A stretch of 64,000 nucleotides of DNA from Plectrocnemia conspersa (Eukaryota > Arthropoda > Insecta > Trichoptera > Polycentropodidae): assembly GCA_009617715.1 (NCBI GenBank), contig VTFK01000073.1:744001-808000 (forward strand), written 5' to 3'. This document shows, one piece after another, positions 25,201 through 34,615 of this stretch. Made by a program: the position numbers and the translations under genes. The first letter of the stretch is position 1, and each line of letters opens with the position of its first letter. Under the pieces are notes generated by a model. It searched no databases. It saw only the letters and a list, made by a program, of their open reading frames with translations, and was not told the DNA's origin.

Positions 25201-26883
25201 AAAAATATAATAGGTATTAGGAATAATTTTTTGTTATTGCCTCGGCGTAGAATGTCGAATCAAACATAAACAGTATGGAAGGCTTCCCCTTTTCAAACTG
25301 ATTTGGTAAAAAGAAGAATTAAAGATATTAAAACTGATGCAATAACATGTACATCATATTAGAACATTTAACTGGTCAAACAAATGTTGTAAATCTCTAA
25401 AGCGTTGAAAGAATTGCTAATTTTCTGGTGGTATTTACTCATGATCAATTTTTTATTAATTAATTTGTTAAATGCGTTAGACGTGTATTCATGTCAATCT
25501 AAAACTTTATTTCGGTGCAGTTGGTGGGTATGCTCATCGTGTAAAATAAAAAAATTAGCGTTTAGTACAAAAACTACAAATTTCAGTAAAAAGTAATAAA
25601 AATGTTATTTAGAGGCATGTTCCCTCTATGTTACCAATAAAACTGCTATGTATTTTATAAAAAAGTAAGGTATTTTTAAAAATAAATTCCACAGTGAACT
25701 GGTTAATATAAAATATATTTATTAATAAATGTATTTCCTAAATTATTCCGCTTGTTACTATTCTAAAATTAAATAGTCAGACAAAAAGGGAAACATTGCT
25801 TGTCTCTAATTGATAGTACAGACTGGTTTTGCTTATAATAAATATAAATACTATGCCAAATTGACTTTATATCATAGTATGTATATAATAGATAAATATA
25901 ATTTTTTTTTATTACAGTTATCCGAATTGAGTCATATGCATGATAAGGAGACAGCTGGTTATAAAGAAATGGTTCGTAAGAAGATAGTTGGTAGAAAATA
26001 TTTTGAAGAAACTAGTCCAAATTTCTTGACATGGAGTGAAAAAGAACAAATACGTTATCTGCACAAGGATGATCCTAAACAATGGTCTTTAGATAGGATT
26101 TGCGAATCATTCCCGATAACAAAGGAAACTGCATTGGTATATACTAAAATAATATCTTAATTATCGTTTATTTGTCGATTGAAATATTTTTATTTTACTT
26201 TATTTTAGAAACTAGTAAAAGTGGTTTGGAAACCTAGTTCGCTTCAACGAATCGCCCGACATGACGCATCAGCTTTGAGAAATTGGAAAGAGCTCAAAGA
26301 GAATACACTAGAAGGCATTACTCCTGAGTTACGTGAGCATTTGCTGAAGTTTTCCAACAGAGTGATTCCACCGAGGAATCATTTGGATAACGAGAAAAGC
26401 GTTAGATTATCTCTCGGTGAAGTTCCCACCGGCGAGTTTAGCAGTATAATTACAAATTATCAGAAAGCAATCAAAGCAAAATATGTTAAGGAAATCTCGT
26501 CCGATTTGAGCGCAGAAAAGCCGAAATATATAAAAAGCAAAAATATCGAAAAAGAAGAACATAAACGTAACAAATTAATGTTACATTCAGAAGTAGTTCC
26601 AGCTGAAGATCAAAAAGAGAACGATCTGATTGACGACACTGACCAACGCATAAAACAAAACAATATGATGATGTACTCTGAAACTTTTGTTGTCAATCCA
26701 AGCAGCGAGAAAGCGCAGGTCTCGAAGTTTAAAGAAGACGAAAGATCACAATCTACCGAAATAGCACTGAAAATAAAAATTCCTAAAGATGTCTGGAAAA
26801 AAGGAGGCACTTATAAAGTAAACGATTGCTATTACGACTATGATGGATTGTTTTTGTATAGAGTGCCGGGTATGATAAATTAA
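22231..26883 (+). CDS. NGRN: Neugrin, mitochondrial rRNA-associated protein, 3 coding exons
   Basis: Coding exons are 22231-22428, 25918-26136 and 26209-26883, giving 363 aa with phase-0 junctions. The conserved neugrin core is in exon 2: FLTWSEKEQIRYLHKDDP at residues 102-119, matching the family motif TWEAMEQIRYLHREFP in vertebrates. The basic, Ser/Thr-rich start (MFNMLKTLRFITNVSINTTR) looks like a mitochondrial presequence, in line with human neugrin, which acts on mitochondrial 16S rRNA and ribosome assembly. The C-terminal 200 residues are charged and poorly conserved. A decayed piggyBac element sits in intron 1. Overlapping AATAAA signals lie at 26906-26915. The start is the first ATG after a 3' splice site, so the 5' untranslated exon is unmapped. 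Confidence 0.9.
22770..24475 (+). pseudogene. Decayed piggyBac transposase
   Basis: Blocks of a piggyBac/PGBD4-like protein appear in order but in shifting frames. They are an acidic N-terminal part (22840-22980), LTLDES-type block ITLDESLLLYKDRLSW with the first catalytic Asp (about 23425-23480), GYCITTENFCTSP at the second catalytic position (about 23705-23745), and GGVDRVDQHLADY with the third Asp (about 24037-24075). A C-terminal Cys/His-rich domain follows (CVECSRKR, CCIQCGIALCVVPCFHSYH), ending at a stop at 24473-24475. At the second catalytic site the usual Asp is Glu (GAG, 23723-23725). A 33-bp segment is duplicated in tandem at 23587-23652. Stops (for example at 23192) and frameshifts make it inactive. 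Confidence 0.88.
23587..23652 (+). repeat. 33-bp tandem duplication in the piggyBac relic
   Basis: Two units, 23587-23619 and 23620-23652, differ at a single base (ATTCGGA against ATTTGGA). In the transposase frame each encodes the same 11-residue block, with one Ser/Leu difference, so the duplication is in frame. Confidence 0.9.
24476..25702. other. Non-coding part of the piggyBac element / intron 1 of neugrin
   Basis: Very AT-rich sequence with ATA and TATA microsatellites near 24692-24710 and 24865-24905. No gene is recognised. It is long for the 3' end of a piggyBac element, which is why a second nested TTAA element is considered. Confidence 0.4.
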
Positions 26884-26915
26884 TTTTTAATTACTTGAGT
26901 ATGAAAATAAATAAA

Positions 26916-27296
26916 CCTAGTCTTTTTTTTTTGTTTTATTTTTTATTTTTTTTAAAAGAAAATTGCTAAAAAATTGAGATAAATAACAAGAGCATATAAA
27001 TGCACGAGAATATACTTGCTTCAGAGTAAGTATATTATTACCTTTGTGTATACTTTCCAAGGCTGATGTGTTCGGATTGATTTTCATATAGGTGAGTAAA
27101 TTTATCACAATTCCATATATGCTTTTAAAGAATGGTCATTTTTAACTATTGGTATGCAGTTTTATAAATACAACTGCATATGGGCATGGCAGCCATTGGT
27201 GTTAGAAAACGCCGATATCTCAAGAACTATTTTTTTTTTGTAGAAATATCAGGTGTTTCACCTGATTTTATTCCATGAATTGTTAGCATATGTAGT
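26916..27296. other. Region between neugrin and MITE B1
   Basis: AT-rich 3' flank of neugrin; nothing further recognised. Confidence 0.5.
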
Positions 27297-27645
27297 CAGG
27301 GCCGGCCCTAGGTTATTTGGCGCCCCAGGCAAAAACTAAATTTGCGCCCCCTCCCCCCCTATTAATACTTGATGAGCGCAAAAATATAATTCAAATTAAA
27401 TAAATAATATACTATATTTGACAACATGCTCTTTTTTTACGATTGTGGGTATTTAAAATTTATAATTCATTTTTTTTGTTGTGATTTTTTTACGTGTGCT
27501 AGTAAAGTAGTGTATAAAACTAAAATCAGATTATATTCCTTAACAATATTGTTTGATAATTTTAAGTGAATATTATTTGTATCACGGCCCCACAAAAAGC
27601 GCCCCAGGCGATCGCCTGTACTACCTGCCCCTCGGGCCGGCCCTG
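27297..27645. mobile_element. hAT-type MITE, family B copy 1 (349 bp)
   Basis: Both ends read CAGGGCCGGCCC inwards. The element is bordered by a perfect 8-bp duplication, TATGTAGT (27289-27296 and 27646-27653). Subterminal GGCGCCCCAGGC-type blocks occur at both ends around an AT-rich core. A second copy in opposite orientation is at 33654-34044. No coding capacity. Confidence 0.9.
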
Positions 27646-27653
27646 TATGTAGT

Positions 27654-27924
27654 GCAATGAGAATGCTCAGCGTCCCGGGCTCTAAAAAATAGGTCATTTG
27701 GGAAATTATTTCTAAAAGCTAAAAAAAGGTCATCGAAAAATATTTGTTGAAAAACTAACTTGAATTTTTGTAATTTTAAGGACAAATTTCTGAGACCTAT
27801 AAAGAAAGATCGTCACGGAAAATGTTGTTTAGAAAATAAAAAAAAATGTTTAAAATTAATTGACGCCTGTATAGCCCGCTCCCCGGGCCGGTGTGCAAAG
27901 GTCTTCAAATATTTTTGAAGTGGG
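27654..27924. other. Spacer between MITE B1 and repeat R copy 2
   Basis: AT-rich, nothing recognised. Confidence 0.5.
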
Positions 27925-28138
27925 CCAAAAATATTATGCTCAAAGCTTGGCGGCACTTGGGTAGCACTGACGAAATGGACTGACTCTTGGCGGCACTGGC
28001 AGACTCGCACACCGGTGCGTGCCTCGCGCTTCGTTCACTTAAATAATACGTAAACTGTACTTTAACTCTAAAAATACTACTGCAGTGGCGCAATCTGTGT
28101 GTAAAAGCCACCCGTCACGTCCCGTCGCCAAAGTACCA
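27925..28138 (+). repeat. Dispersed repeat family R, copy 2
   Basis: It shares ordered blocks with the copies at 20517 and 34212: CTTGGCGGCACTTGGGTAGC, a G+C-rich CACACCGGTGCGTGCC block followed by TTCGTTCACT, ATACTACTGCAGTGGCGCAA, and CCACCCGTCACGTCCCGTCG. Closer to the third copy than to the first. Non-coding. Confidence 0.75.
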
Positions 28139-28994
28139 AGGACATAATAAATATAATATAACAATAATAGTTATAGTAGTGATACTAATAACAGTAATAG
28201 TAATATTATTAATCACAAAATACTAAAGGATTTAAAATTTTGTTGTATTTAAATACAGTTGTCGAGATTAAAGGATTTTATTATAACTTTAAACTGACAC
28301 TGTAAGAAATGTATGCATCACCCGACCTTTATATATTTTTAGAATTAGTAAGAATTTTTGAGAAAATATTATTTTGGGTTTAATATTATTCAAAAATACA
28401 GATCTAACAAATTTTATTATCAGGTATATTTAGAAGATGATTATGACAAGCTGGAAATAATAGTATTATAATTTTAGGTCCAACCTCATGTAATAAAAAT
28501 ACACGCTGATAGAAAATAAAACTTCAATCATTGAATATAAGTAAAGTAGACAAAAAATGTTTTTATTTTATATTTTTTCATAGTGAAATCAACATGGAAT
28601 TCATCAAAATTTCTTTGTCTAGAATTGTCACTTACATTGCACAAAATGCACAGTGCATCTCAGTAATTAATTTTGAATTATTTTAAGTCTTGAAAAATAT
28701 CTTTCTCCTGAATAATGAGTGGTTATTAACCTTTAGCACTCAAAAACGTTTTTGTATTATTTAGGTAATTAGCTCAGGAAAAAATTAAAATGTTAAATTC
28801 TTATTCAAAATTAAAATTATATATGTAGAGCTGCAAAATTGCTTTTTTAATATATTTTTCGGATTAACTATTAAAAAGATAAACATCTAATTGTTGCTAA
28901 ATTATTAATTTAGCTTCACACTAGCTCACTTTAGAGCTACAGTAATTCATGCGAATTTTTACTACTGGCAACCCTTCGCGTCGCGGTAGCCCGT
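28139..28994. other. Upstream flank of RpS6
   Basis: AT-rich to about 28920, then G+C rises as expected for the promoter of a strongly expressed housekeeping gene. No TATA box was assigned. An ATA/AATA microsatellite lies near 28145-28215. Confidence 0.4.
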
Positions 28995-29034
28995 CCTTTT
29001 CCATGTCTGACGAGTGACCGCGGACTGTGCCGGC
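28995..29034 (+). promoter_or_regulatory. Candidate TOP-type start and leader of RpS6
   Basis: The pyrimidine run CCTTTTCC (28995-29002) lies 33-40 nt upstream of the RpS6 start codon and fits a 5' terminal oligopyrimidine tract, the usual translational control element of ribosomal protein mRNAs. A tiny upstream frame (ATG at 29003, stop after four codons) would lie too close to the cap to be used if transcription starts here. The start site is inferred, not shown. Confidence 0.4.
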
Positions 29035-32000
29035 ATGAAGGTGCGTTTTAAGACTTAATCCAGGGTCCTGCCCCTCATCGAGGGGCGCGCGTCCCTTCCT
29101 CGCATATTTTTTGTCACAATTGAGGGCCTCAATGGGGCGTAATCCCACGATGTCGGCGGATTCGACCGACACTTGACGTATGCCGCGTTACAATCTTTCT
29201 AATCTTATAAATAATCATCAATTCGTGAATTCAAACGACCATTTTTACAATATAATTGAATATTTAATCAACTTTGCTCGTTCGAAGTGATTTTCGGTCT
29301 GTTAGTGTGAACATTTACGTTCAATATTTTCATAACCTCAAAAATGTTAGACGTCGTTTTACTGTGTATATAATGTTTTTATTGCGTTTTCCAGTTGAAC
29401 GTGTCATACCCGGCAACGGGTTGCCAAAAACTCTTTGAAGTCGTAGATGAGCATAAGCTCAGGATCTTCTACGAGAAGCGTTTGGGAGCTGAAGTAGCTG
29501 CCGATGCTCTCGGAGATGAATGGAAGAACTATATTGTTCGCATATCTGGAGGAAATGACAAGCAAGGATTCCCGATGAAGCAGGGTGTATTGACAACCGG
29601 TTTGTTGAAACTTTTTTGTTGTGACTGTATGGAAGGAAAGTTGTCACCGTTTTAATATATAAGTGCCACGATTGAGTGCTAGCAATCGTTGATAAAAATA
29701 ATTAAATTTAAATGGAATAGAAAATTCACTGTACATTTGCTGAGGAGTCTACCATACTTACGCTGTTATGAAACTTCCTGCTGCACTCACTAGAGCAAGC
29801 TTGTTAAACTAAAATCCAGTTTTAATTTTTTTTTGGTAAAATTTGTTTATTATACTTCGGTCTTCTTTCAAAGTTTTTATCACACAATGTTTAATAAAAT
29901 CATTTTTCGTAAATGATTTTTAATGGCTGAAATGTGTAGCTTGCATAAAACACATTCAAGAAGTCAAGTAAGTTACTGATTGTAATCTTTACTTTTAACT
30001 AGGACGATTTTTTAGTGTGTTGTTTTTCAAAATTCTCACGAAATAAAATATTTTGAATTAAAAGGAACTTAAAAACATTTCTCAATTTTTGGATCATATA
30101 AAATCAAAAAATAAACTAATATACTCAATTAACTTTTGTATAAAGACAGTTTATTTACCAAGAAATTGAATATCGAGAAACAATTTGAAGAACTAAATTT
30201 AAATGTCAGTTTTGCCAACTTCAAATTAATGTCAAGATTTTGTTTGACACTTGTAGCTTTATAGCTACAAAAATTGGACAATTAATCTTTAGCGCATGTC
30301 TAGTGACATAGTTGCTATTATATTGCTACTTTGACATCCTGTGGCTCGTCTGCGATGTTCTGCTATCTACAGGACACCTAGATACTGTCAACTTGAACGA
30401 AAGTAACTTAGCAATATTTATGATTTCTATTGCAATTTTAAGGATCTGTTTAACTCGACTCATCTGAATACATTTATTATTTAAGATGGACAGATAATAC
30501 ATTTTTAAAATAACGATATCAAAGCTAACTTATCGATTGTACTGTTTTTTTCTCGTGTCAATATATTAATTTATTGATCTGAAAGTTAAAGTTAATGTAG
30601 AATAATATAATAAATAAAGGGTGTCCAATACATTTCAAATTCTTGATTCATTTTATTTAAACTAGTATACTTCAAATAACTATAAATTTTATATTTTTTA
30701 CATATGGTAAATAATTCAAAATATGTAATTTAATTTAATAATTAACATATATGAATTGTTCAAATTTTGTATTTTATAATGAAAACTTAAATTGGTACTC
30801 TTCCTTTATATGTCAGCCACCACCGTTTGCATGTACATACACCGAAACAATTGAGCGCACAATGCGCATGTGTTGTCTTACGATCGCGCCTTTTTTTACC
30901 GACTTTTGATCGATTTTATCTCAACAATTGATATTTGGAGGACTTGGGAGACAAAGGATTGTTTTGTTGTTCAGGTTCCTGACTGTTCTGCTGAAACTCT
31001 TGCTTATTATAAAGGAAAAAATCAGACCAGGCTCGATCATTGTTATCGATCTATGCCGAGCATACAATAATATTACTTCAATTGGGTTTGAACATCCAAC
31101 GGTCAACTATCTGCTTTATTTCGTCTTCATTAAACAATTGCAGTTCTTTTTAAGCCATACTTGATGTTATAGTCTCATTTTGGTTGACTCAAATATAATG
31201 TAAAAATATATAATTTAAATAAAAACATCATATACTTTCTCAGACTTGATCATGCCAATTGTATTAGTGTAATTGTGTATGGGCGCACTAGTGAATAGGC
31301 ACCTGTGCGCATGTGCCCAAATATTTCCGTGTATGTGTACATATGCGCGACCGTGGCTGACAAAATTTACCCCATCTATTATGAAAAACTTATATTTAGA
31401 CAGTATAGTTAATTTTTTTATGCATATTCCTCTATGCGTTACTACACACAGGATGCTTTTTATGTTACTGTTGTTGTTCTTAATGTAAGATGAAAAATGA
31501 TATATTATAATAATATTTCTTACAGGCCGTGTTAGGTTGTTGTTGGCAAAAGGACACTCCTGCTACAGACCCCGTCGTACCGGCGAAAGGAAACGTAAAT
31601 CTGTACGTGGATGCATCGTCGATGCCAATCTCTCCGTTCTGGCTCTGGTAGTCGTACGCAAAGGAGACCAGGTTCGTTTATTATAAACTAACTTACGGAC
31701 TACTTTTAATTCAATCGAATAAATGATATCTATTATTATTTATTATAGGAAATTCCTGGATTGACAGATAGCTCTGTTCCCAGCAGGAAGGGACCCAAGA
31801 GGGCTTCCAACATCCGCAAGCTTTTCAACTTGGCCAAGGACGACGATGTCAGAACCTATGTCATCAAGCGTCCATTGCCCGAAAAGGAAGGCAAACCAAA
31901 ACGATTCAAGGTATATTTTTCCCCTAACTTGATGGACGACAGTATAACCAAGCGTCGGTGTTAATCATAACACATGATGTCTGATATATTACTGTCAGAT

Positions 32001-32527
32001 CAAAGGCTAATGCTTACCCCACATACTTGCGAAGCAGTCGTGTATGTGATATTAATAAATGCCGACATTTTTTTTTTTTTTTATCATTTCCCATTGGATA
32101 GTGTTTTATATTATGGTTATTGTCGAAAGGCTCCTAAAATCCAGAGACTAGTGACTCCGATTGTGTTGCAACGCAAGCGTCATCGTTTGGCACTCAAGAA
32201 GAAGCGTTCTCAACATCGCAAGGAACAACACGCCATCTATGCCAAGCTCATCGCCAAGAGGAAGAAGGAAGCTAAGGTGAATTATATTTTTACGCTTAAA
32301 GACAACTAATCCATGAATCGCCACAAAGTTATTGTGTGGTTTTTTAAAAATAGTTTGTTATAATAGAAATTTATGGTTTAATTTCAGTGACATTGTTTTG
32401 TTTTTGGTTTTAAAATGTTGGTTTTATTTTTCAGGCTAAACGCCAACAGCAGTTGAAGCAACGTAAGTCCGCTTCTTTGAGGGAATCGAAGAGTTCCAAC
32501 CAGAGCACAACTTCCTCGACTAAGTAG
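29035..32527 (+). CDS. RpS6: 40S ribosomal protein S6 (eS6), 6 exons, complete
   Basis: Coding exons are 29035-29040, 29395-29599, 31526-31671, 31749-31910, 32130-32276 and 32435-32527. They total 759 nt, 252 aa plus stop, against 249 aa in human RPS6. All junctions have GT/AG and consistent phase. Exon 1 encodes only Met-Lys. Diagnostic blocks are [91 protein letters not shown] and APKIQRLV. The C-terminal tail keeps [12 protein letters not shown], the basic-Ser array phosphorylated by S6 kinase in other animals. eS6 is a core small-subunit protein near the mRNA channel. A polyadenylation signal AATAAA is at 32564-32569. Intron 2 contains a Merlin transposase relic. Confidence 0.97.
29600..31525. 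other. Intron 2 of RpS6
   Basis: A 1.9-kb intron, much longer than the others in the gene (77-354 nt). Apart from the Merlin relic at 30870-31140 it is AT-rich sequence with no snoRNA-like C/D or H/ACA arrangement that I could support. Confidence 0.55.
30870..31140 (+). pseudogene. Merlin/ISXO2-like transposase relic in RpS6 intron 2
   Basis: In two alternating frames the sequence encodes parts of the DDE domain shared by Merlin elements and IS1595/ISXO2: [26 protein letters not shown], then [20 protein letters not shown] with a catalytic-type Asp, and FEHPTVNY. At least two frameshifts are needed to pass between the blocks, and both flanking domain parts are missing. It is an old fragment. 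Confidence 0.78.
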
Positions 32528-32569
32528 GCTTGGTTCTGCAAATTAACAATAATGTTTATATAAAATAAA

Positions 32570-33653
32570 TAAAAAAAAAACTAAAAATTAAATGTGTTTC
32601 AATATTTTAAAATTGTGTTTACTTTGTTAAATATGGGGAAAAAACTGGGTTAAAGTTTCCAAAAATATTAGTTATTTAATGTATTAATTTAACAACCAGT
32701 GCTTAGTTTGATGCATTTTTTTCCATATAAAATGAATTTGAATTAAGAATTCGAAAGATGATTCAGGATATAAAAATACCACTGAAATTGATAAATGAAA
32801 ACCTGAAGTTAAAAAGGCAAATTTGTTATGAAAATCCTCTACCTAAACCAAGCATTTACATATAGGAGCATTCTGTTAAATTCCGTTTGGAATTCACTTC
32901 TGATAGGAACTTTTATAAATTGTGTTCTAATTATAATTAGTTGATTTAAGGCTTATAGGAAAGTTATGGGGATTATCTGGATTGATTATTGGTTTAATGG
33001 AATTTCACCATTCAAAAAGTTTCAACTGATTATTTTTGTAGATAAGTTTTCACATGTATGAGTAAAAGTTTTAGTTATACCTCGACTGGTTCGATTGGAG
33101 ACAATAACGGTGAGACAAAAATGATTTAATCATTAAAAATAAAGTAACTACTATTTGTATGATATTCTACATATAATAGAGATTATAGAAATAAAAATAT
33201 TTTTGGGAATCATACTTTCTTCGAAAATTTGCCTCTAGCCGAATGAACGGTTCTTAGTGTGCATTAGTATCTTAGTTGTAGTGTTCTGGGTGTTTTCGCT
33301 ACAGCAGGATCACATGTGAATGTTGACTTTTCTGGATATAATCTAATCTAATCTTCCGTTTCGTGGAAAATCTTTGATATCTTATTCCTGAAATTGTAGT
33401 ACCGAAGGAAATATCGCGGCTTTTAAAAATATTACTTGATTTTTAAAATGACATGTTTTCTGGGTAAAAACAACGGAGCGCTGATATTTAAAGTAAAGGT
33501 TTTCAGGGTTGAGGGTCTTCATTGGGGATTCTGAAGTCTCAGGTTTTTTCAATTCCCAGGATTCAAGACATTATTTTTTGTTTAAATTATGGAAAAAATT
33601 GATGTTAAAAAATTAACGTATATTATCTGTGGAAAAATATGTATACATATATG
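32570..33653. other. Region between RpS6 and MITE B2
   Basis: AT-rich intergenic DNA after the RpS6 polyadenylation signal. No gene or repeat recognised. Confidence 0.5.
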
Positions 33654-34044
33654 CAGGGCCGGTCCAAGGGGCAGGCAGTACAGGCGATCGCCTGGGGCGC
33701 TAGATCTTGTGGGGCGCCGTGATACCAAATAAAGGCGCAATATTCACTTAAAATTATCAAAAAATATTGTTAAAGAATATAATATGATATTTTTTGTATA
33801 CACTACTGTGTACTCTTTAGATTATTTCACGCGTAAAAAATCGCGACGAAAATAAAACTACAAATTCTTAAATACCCATAATCGCAAAAAAGAGTATGGT
33901 GTCAAATATATGTAATATTAAATTACTTTAATTTGAATTATATTTTTGCGCTCATGTAATGAGTTATTAAAGTATTCTAAGGGTGGGGGGGGGGCGCAAA
34001 TTTAGTTTTTGCCTGGGGCGCTAAATAACCTAGGGCCGGCCCTG
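33654..34044. mobile_element. hAT-type MITE, family B copy 2 (391 bp)
   Basis: Opposite in orientation to the copy at 27297-27645. It begins CAGGGCCGGTCCAAGGGGC and ends CTAGGGCCGGCCCTG, with a perfect 8-bp duplication CATATATG (33646-33653 and 34045-34052). Shared internal blocks include AGGCGATCGCCTG and TTTAGTTTTTGCCTGGGGCG. Confidence 0.9.
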
Positions 34045-34211
34045 CATATATGTAGTAGACTCCCCAATAACACGGTAAGTTGGGGACATGCTATTTGGAT
34101 GCCCGTTACTTTAGGTGTGGGCAAGTCAAAGGGTGGATACCTCACCACACGTGCCTGATTCGTACGTAAATAGTTAATGCAATGTATTTAATATTTATTT
34201 AGGTTTATTAT

Positions 34212-34405
34212 AACCAAAACTTGGCGGCACTCTGGTAACACTGGCGTGACGGACTATCGAGCTCGCAAGCCGGTGCGGGCCCCGCGCCCCGTTCACTATA
34301 TATGTATGTATTATAAACATGTAACTTTATCAAATCGTCAAAGTAAAATACTATTGCAGCGGTTCAATCTGTGTAATTGCCACCCGTCATTTCCCGTCGG
34401 AAAAA
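34212..34405 (+). repeat. Dispersed repeat family R, copy 3
   Basis: Blocks CTTGGCGGCACTCTGGTAAC, GCAAGCCGGTGCGGGCC, CCGTTCACTATA, AAAATACTATTGCAGCGG and CCACCCGTCATTTCCCGTCG match copies 1 and 2 in the same order. It lies next to the hAT relic at 34560-35880, as copy 1 lies next to another hAT relic, but in the opposite relative orientation. Confidence 0.75.
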
Positions 34406-34454
34406 TATGTTTTTTTAGCTCCCGCTATAATTCGTAACTACTCTGAAAAGTGTC

Positions 34455-34615
34455 TTGTGAAGAATCGATATGTGACTAGTTTTCGTGTGAGCAAGGTGCT
34501 TTGTGATTTATATTCGTGTGAGCAATAATCCGCGTGACAAATCTTCCTGTGACCAATGTTCGTGCGACCAGTTGGCATGTGATTAATAGTCCGTTGACTT
34601 CCAATACGTGAATGT
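34455..34615. repeat. Imperfect tandem array of about 15-bp units
   Basis: About nine to ten degenerate units of consensus TGTGACCAATNTTCG follow one another (for example TGTGACTAGTTTTCG, CGTGACAAATCTTCC, TGTGACCAATGTTCG, TGCGACCAGTTGGCA, TGTGATTAATAGTCC), with small length variation in the third to fifth units. It abuts the hAT relic and looks like a subterminal transposase-binding array. Confidence 0.7.

Larger units (their letters stand above)
22469..25706 (+). mobile_element. piggyBac-type element in intron 1 of neugrin (right end tentative)
   Basis: The left end begins TTAACCACTTTACGTGTGG at 22469. A candidate right end is CCACAGTGAACTGGTTAA, finishing at 25706; its reverse complement matches the left end imperfectly, sharing TTAACCA and TGTGG. 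TTAA at both borders fits the piggyBac target duplication. Just inside the left end, CCGCACAGG and CCTGTGCGG form a subterminal inverted repeat (about 22490-22551). A second TTAACCACTTAAC at 24983, in left-end orientation, raises the possibility that a separate TTAA element occupies 24983-25706, so the right boundary is uncertain. Confidence 0.6.

Noticed and set aside
31920..32075. Possible C/D snoRNA in RpS6 intron 4 (ATGATGT followed by CTGA)
   Set aside because: The C-box is imperfect and no C'/D' pair, terminal stem or guide match could be established.
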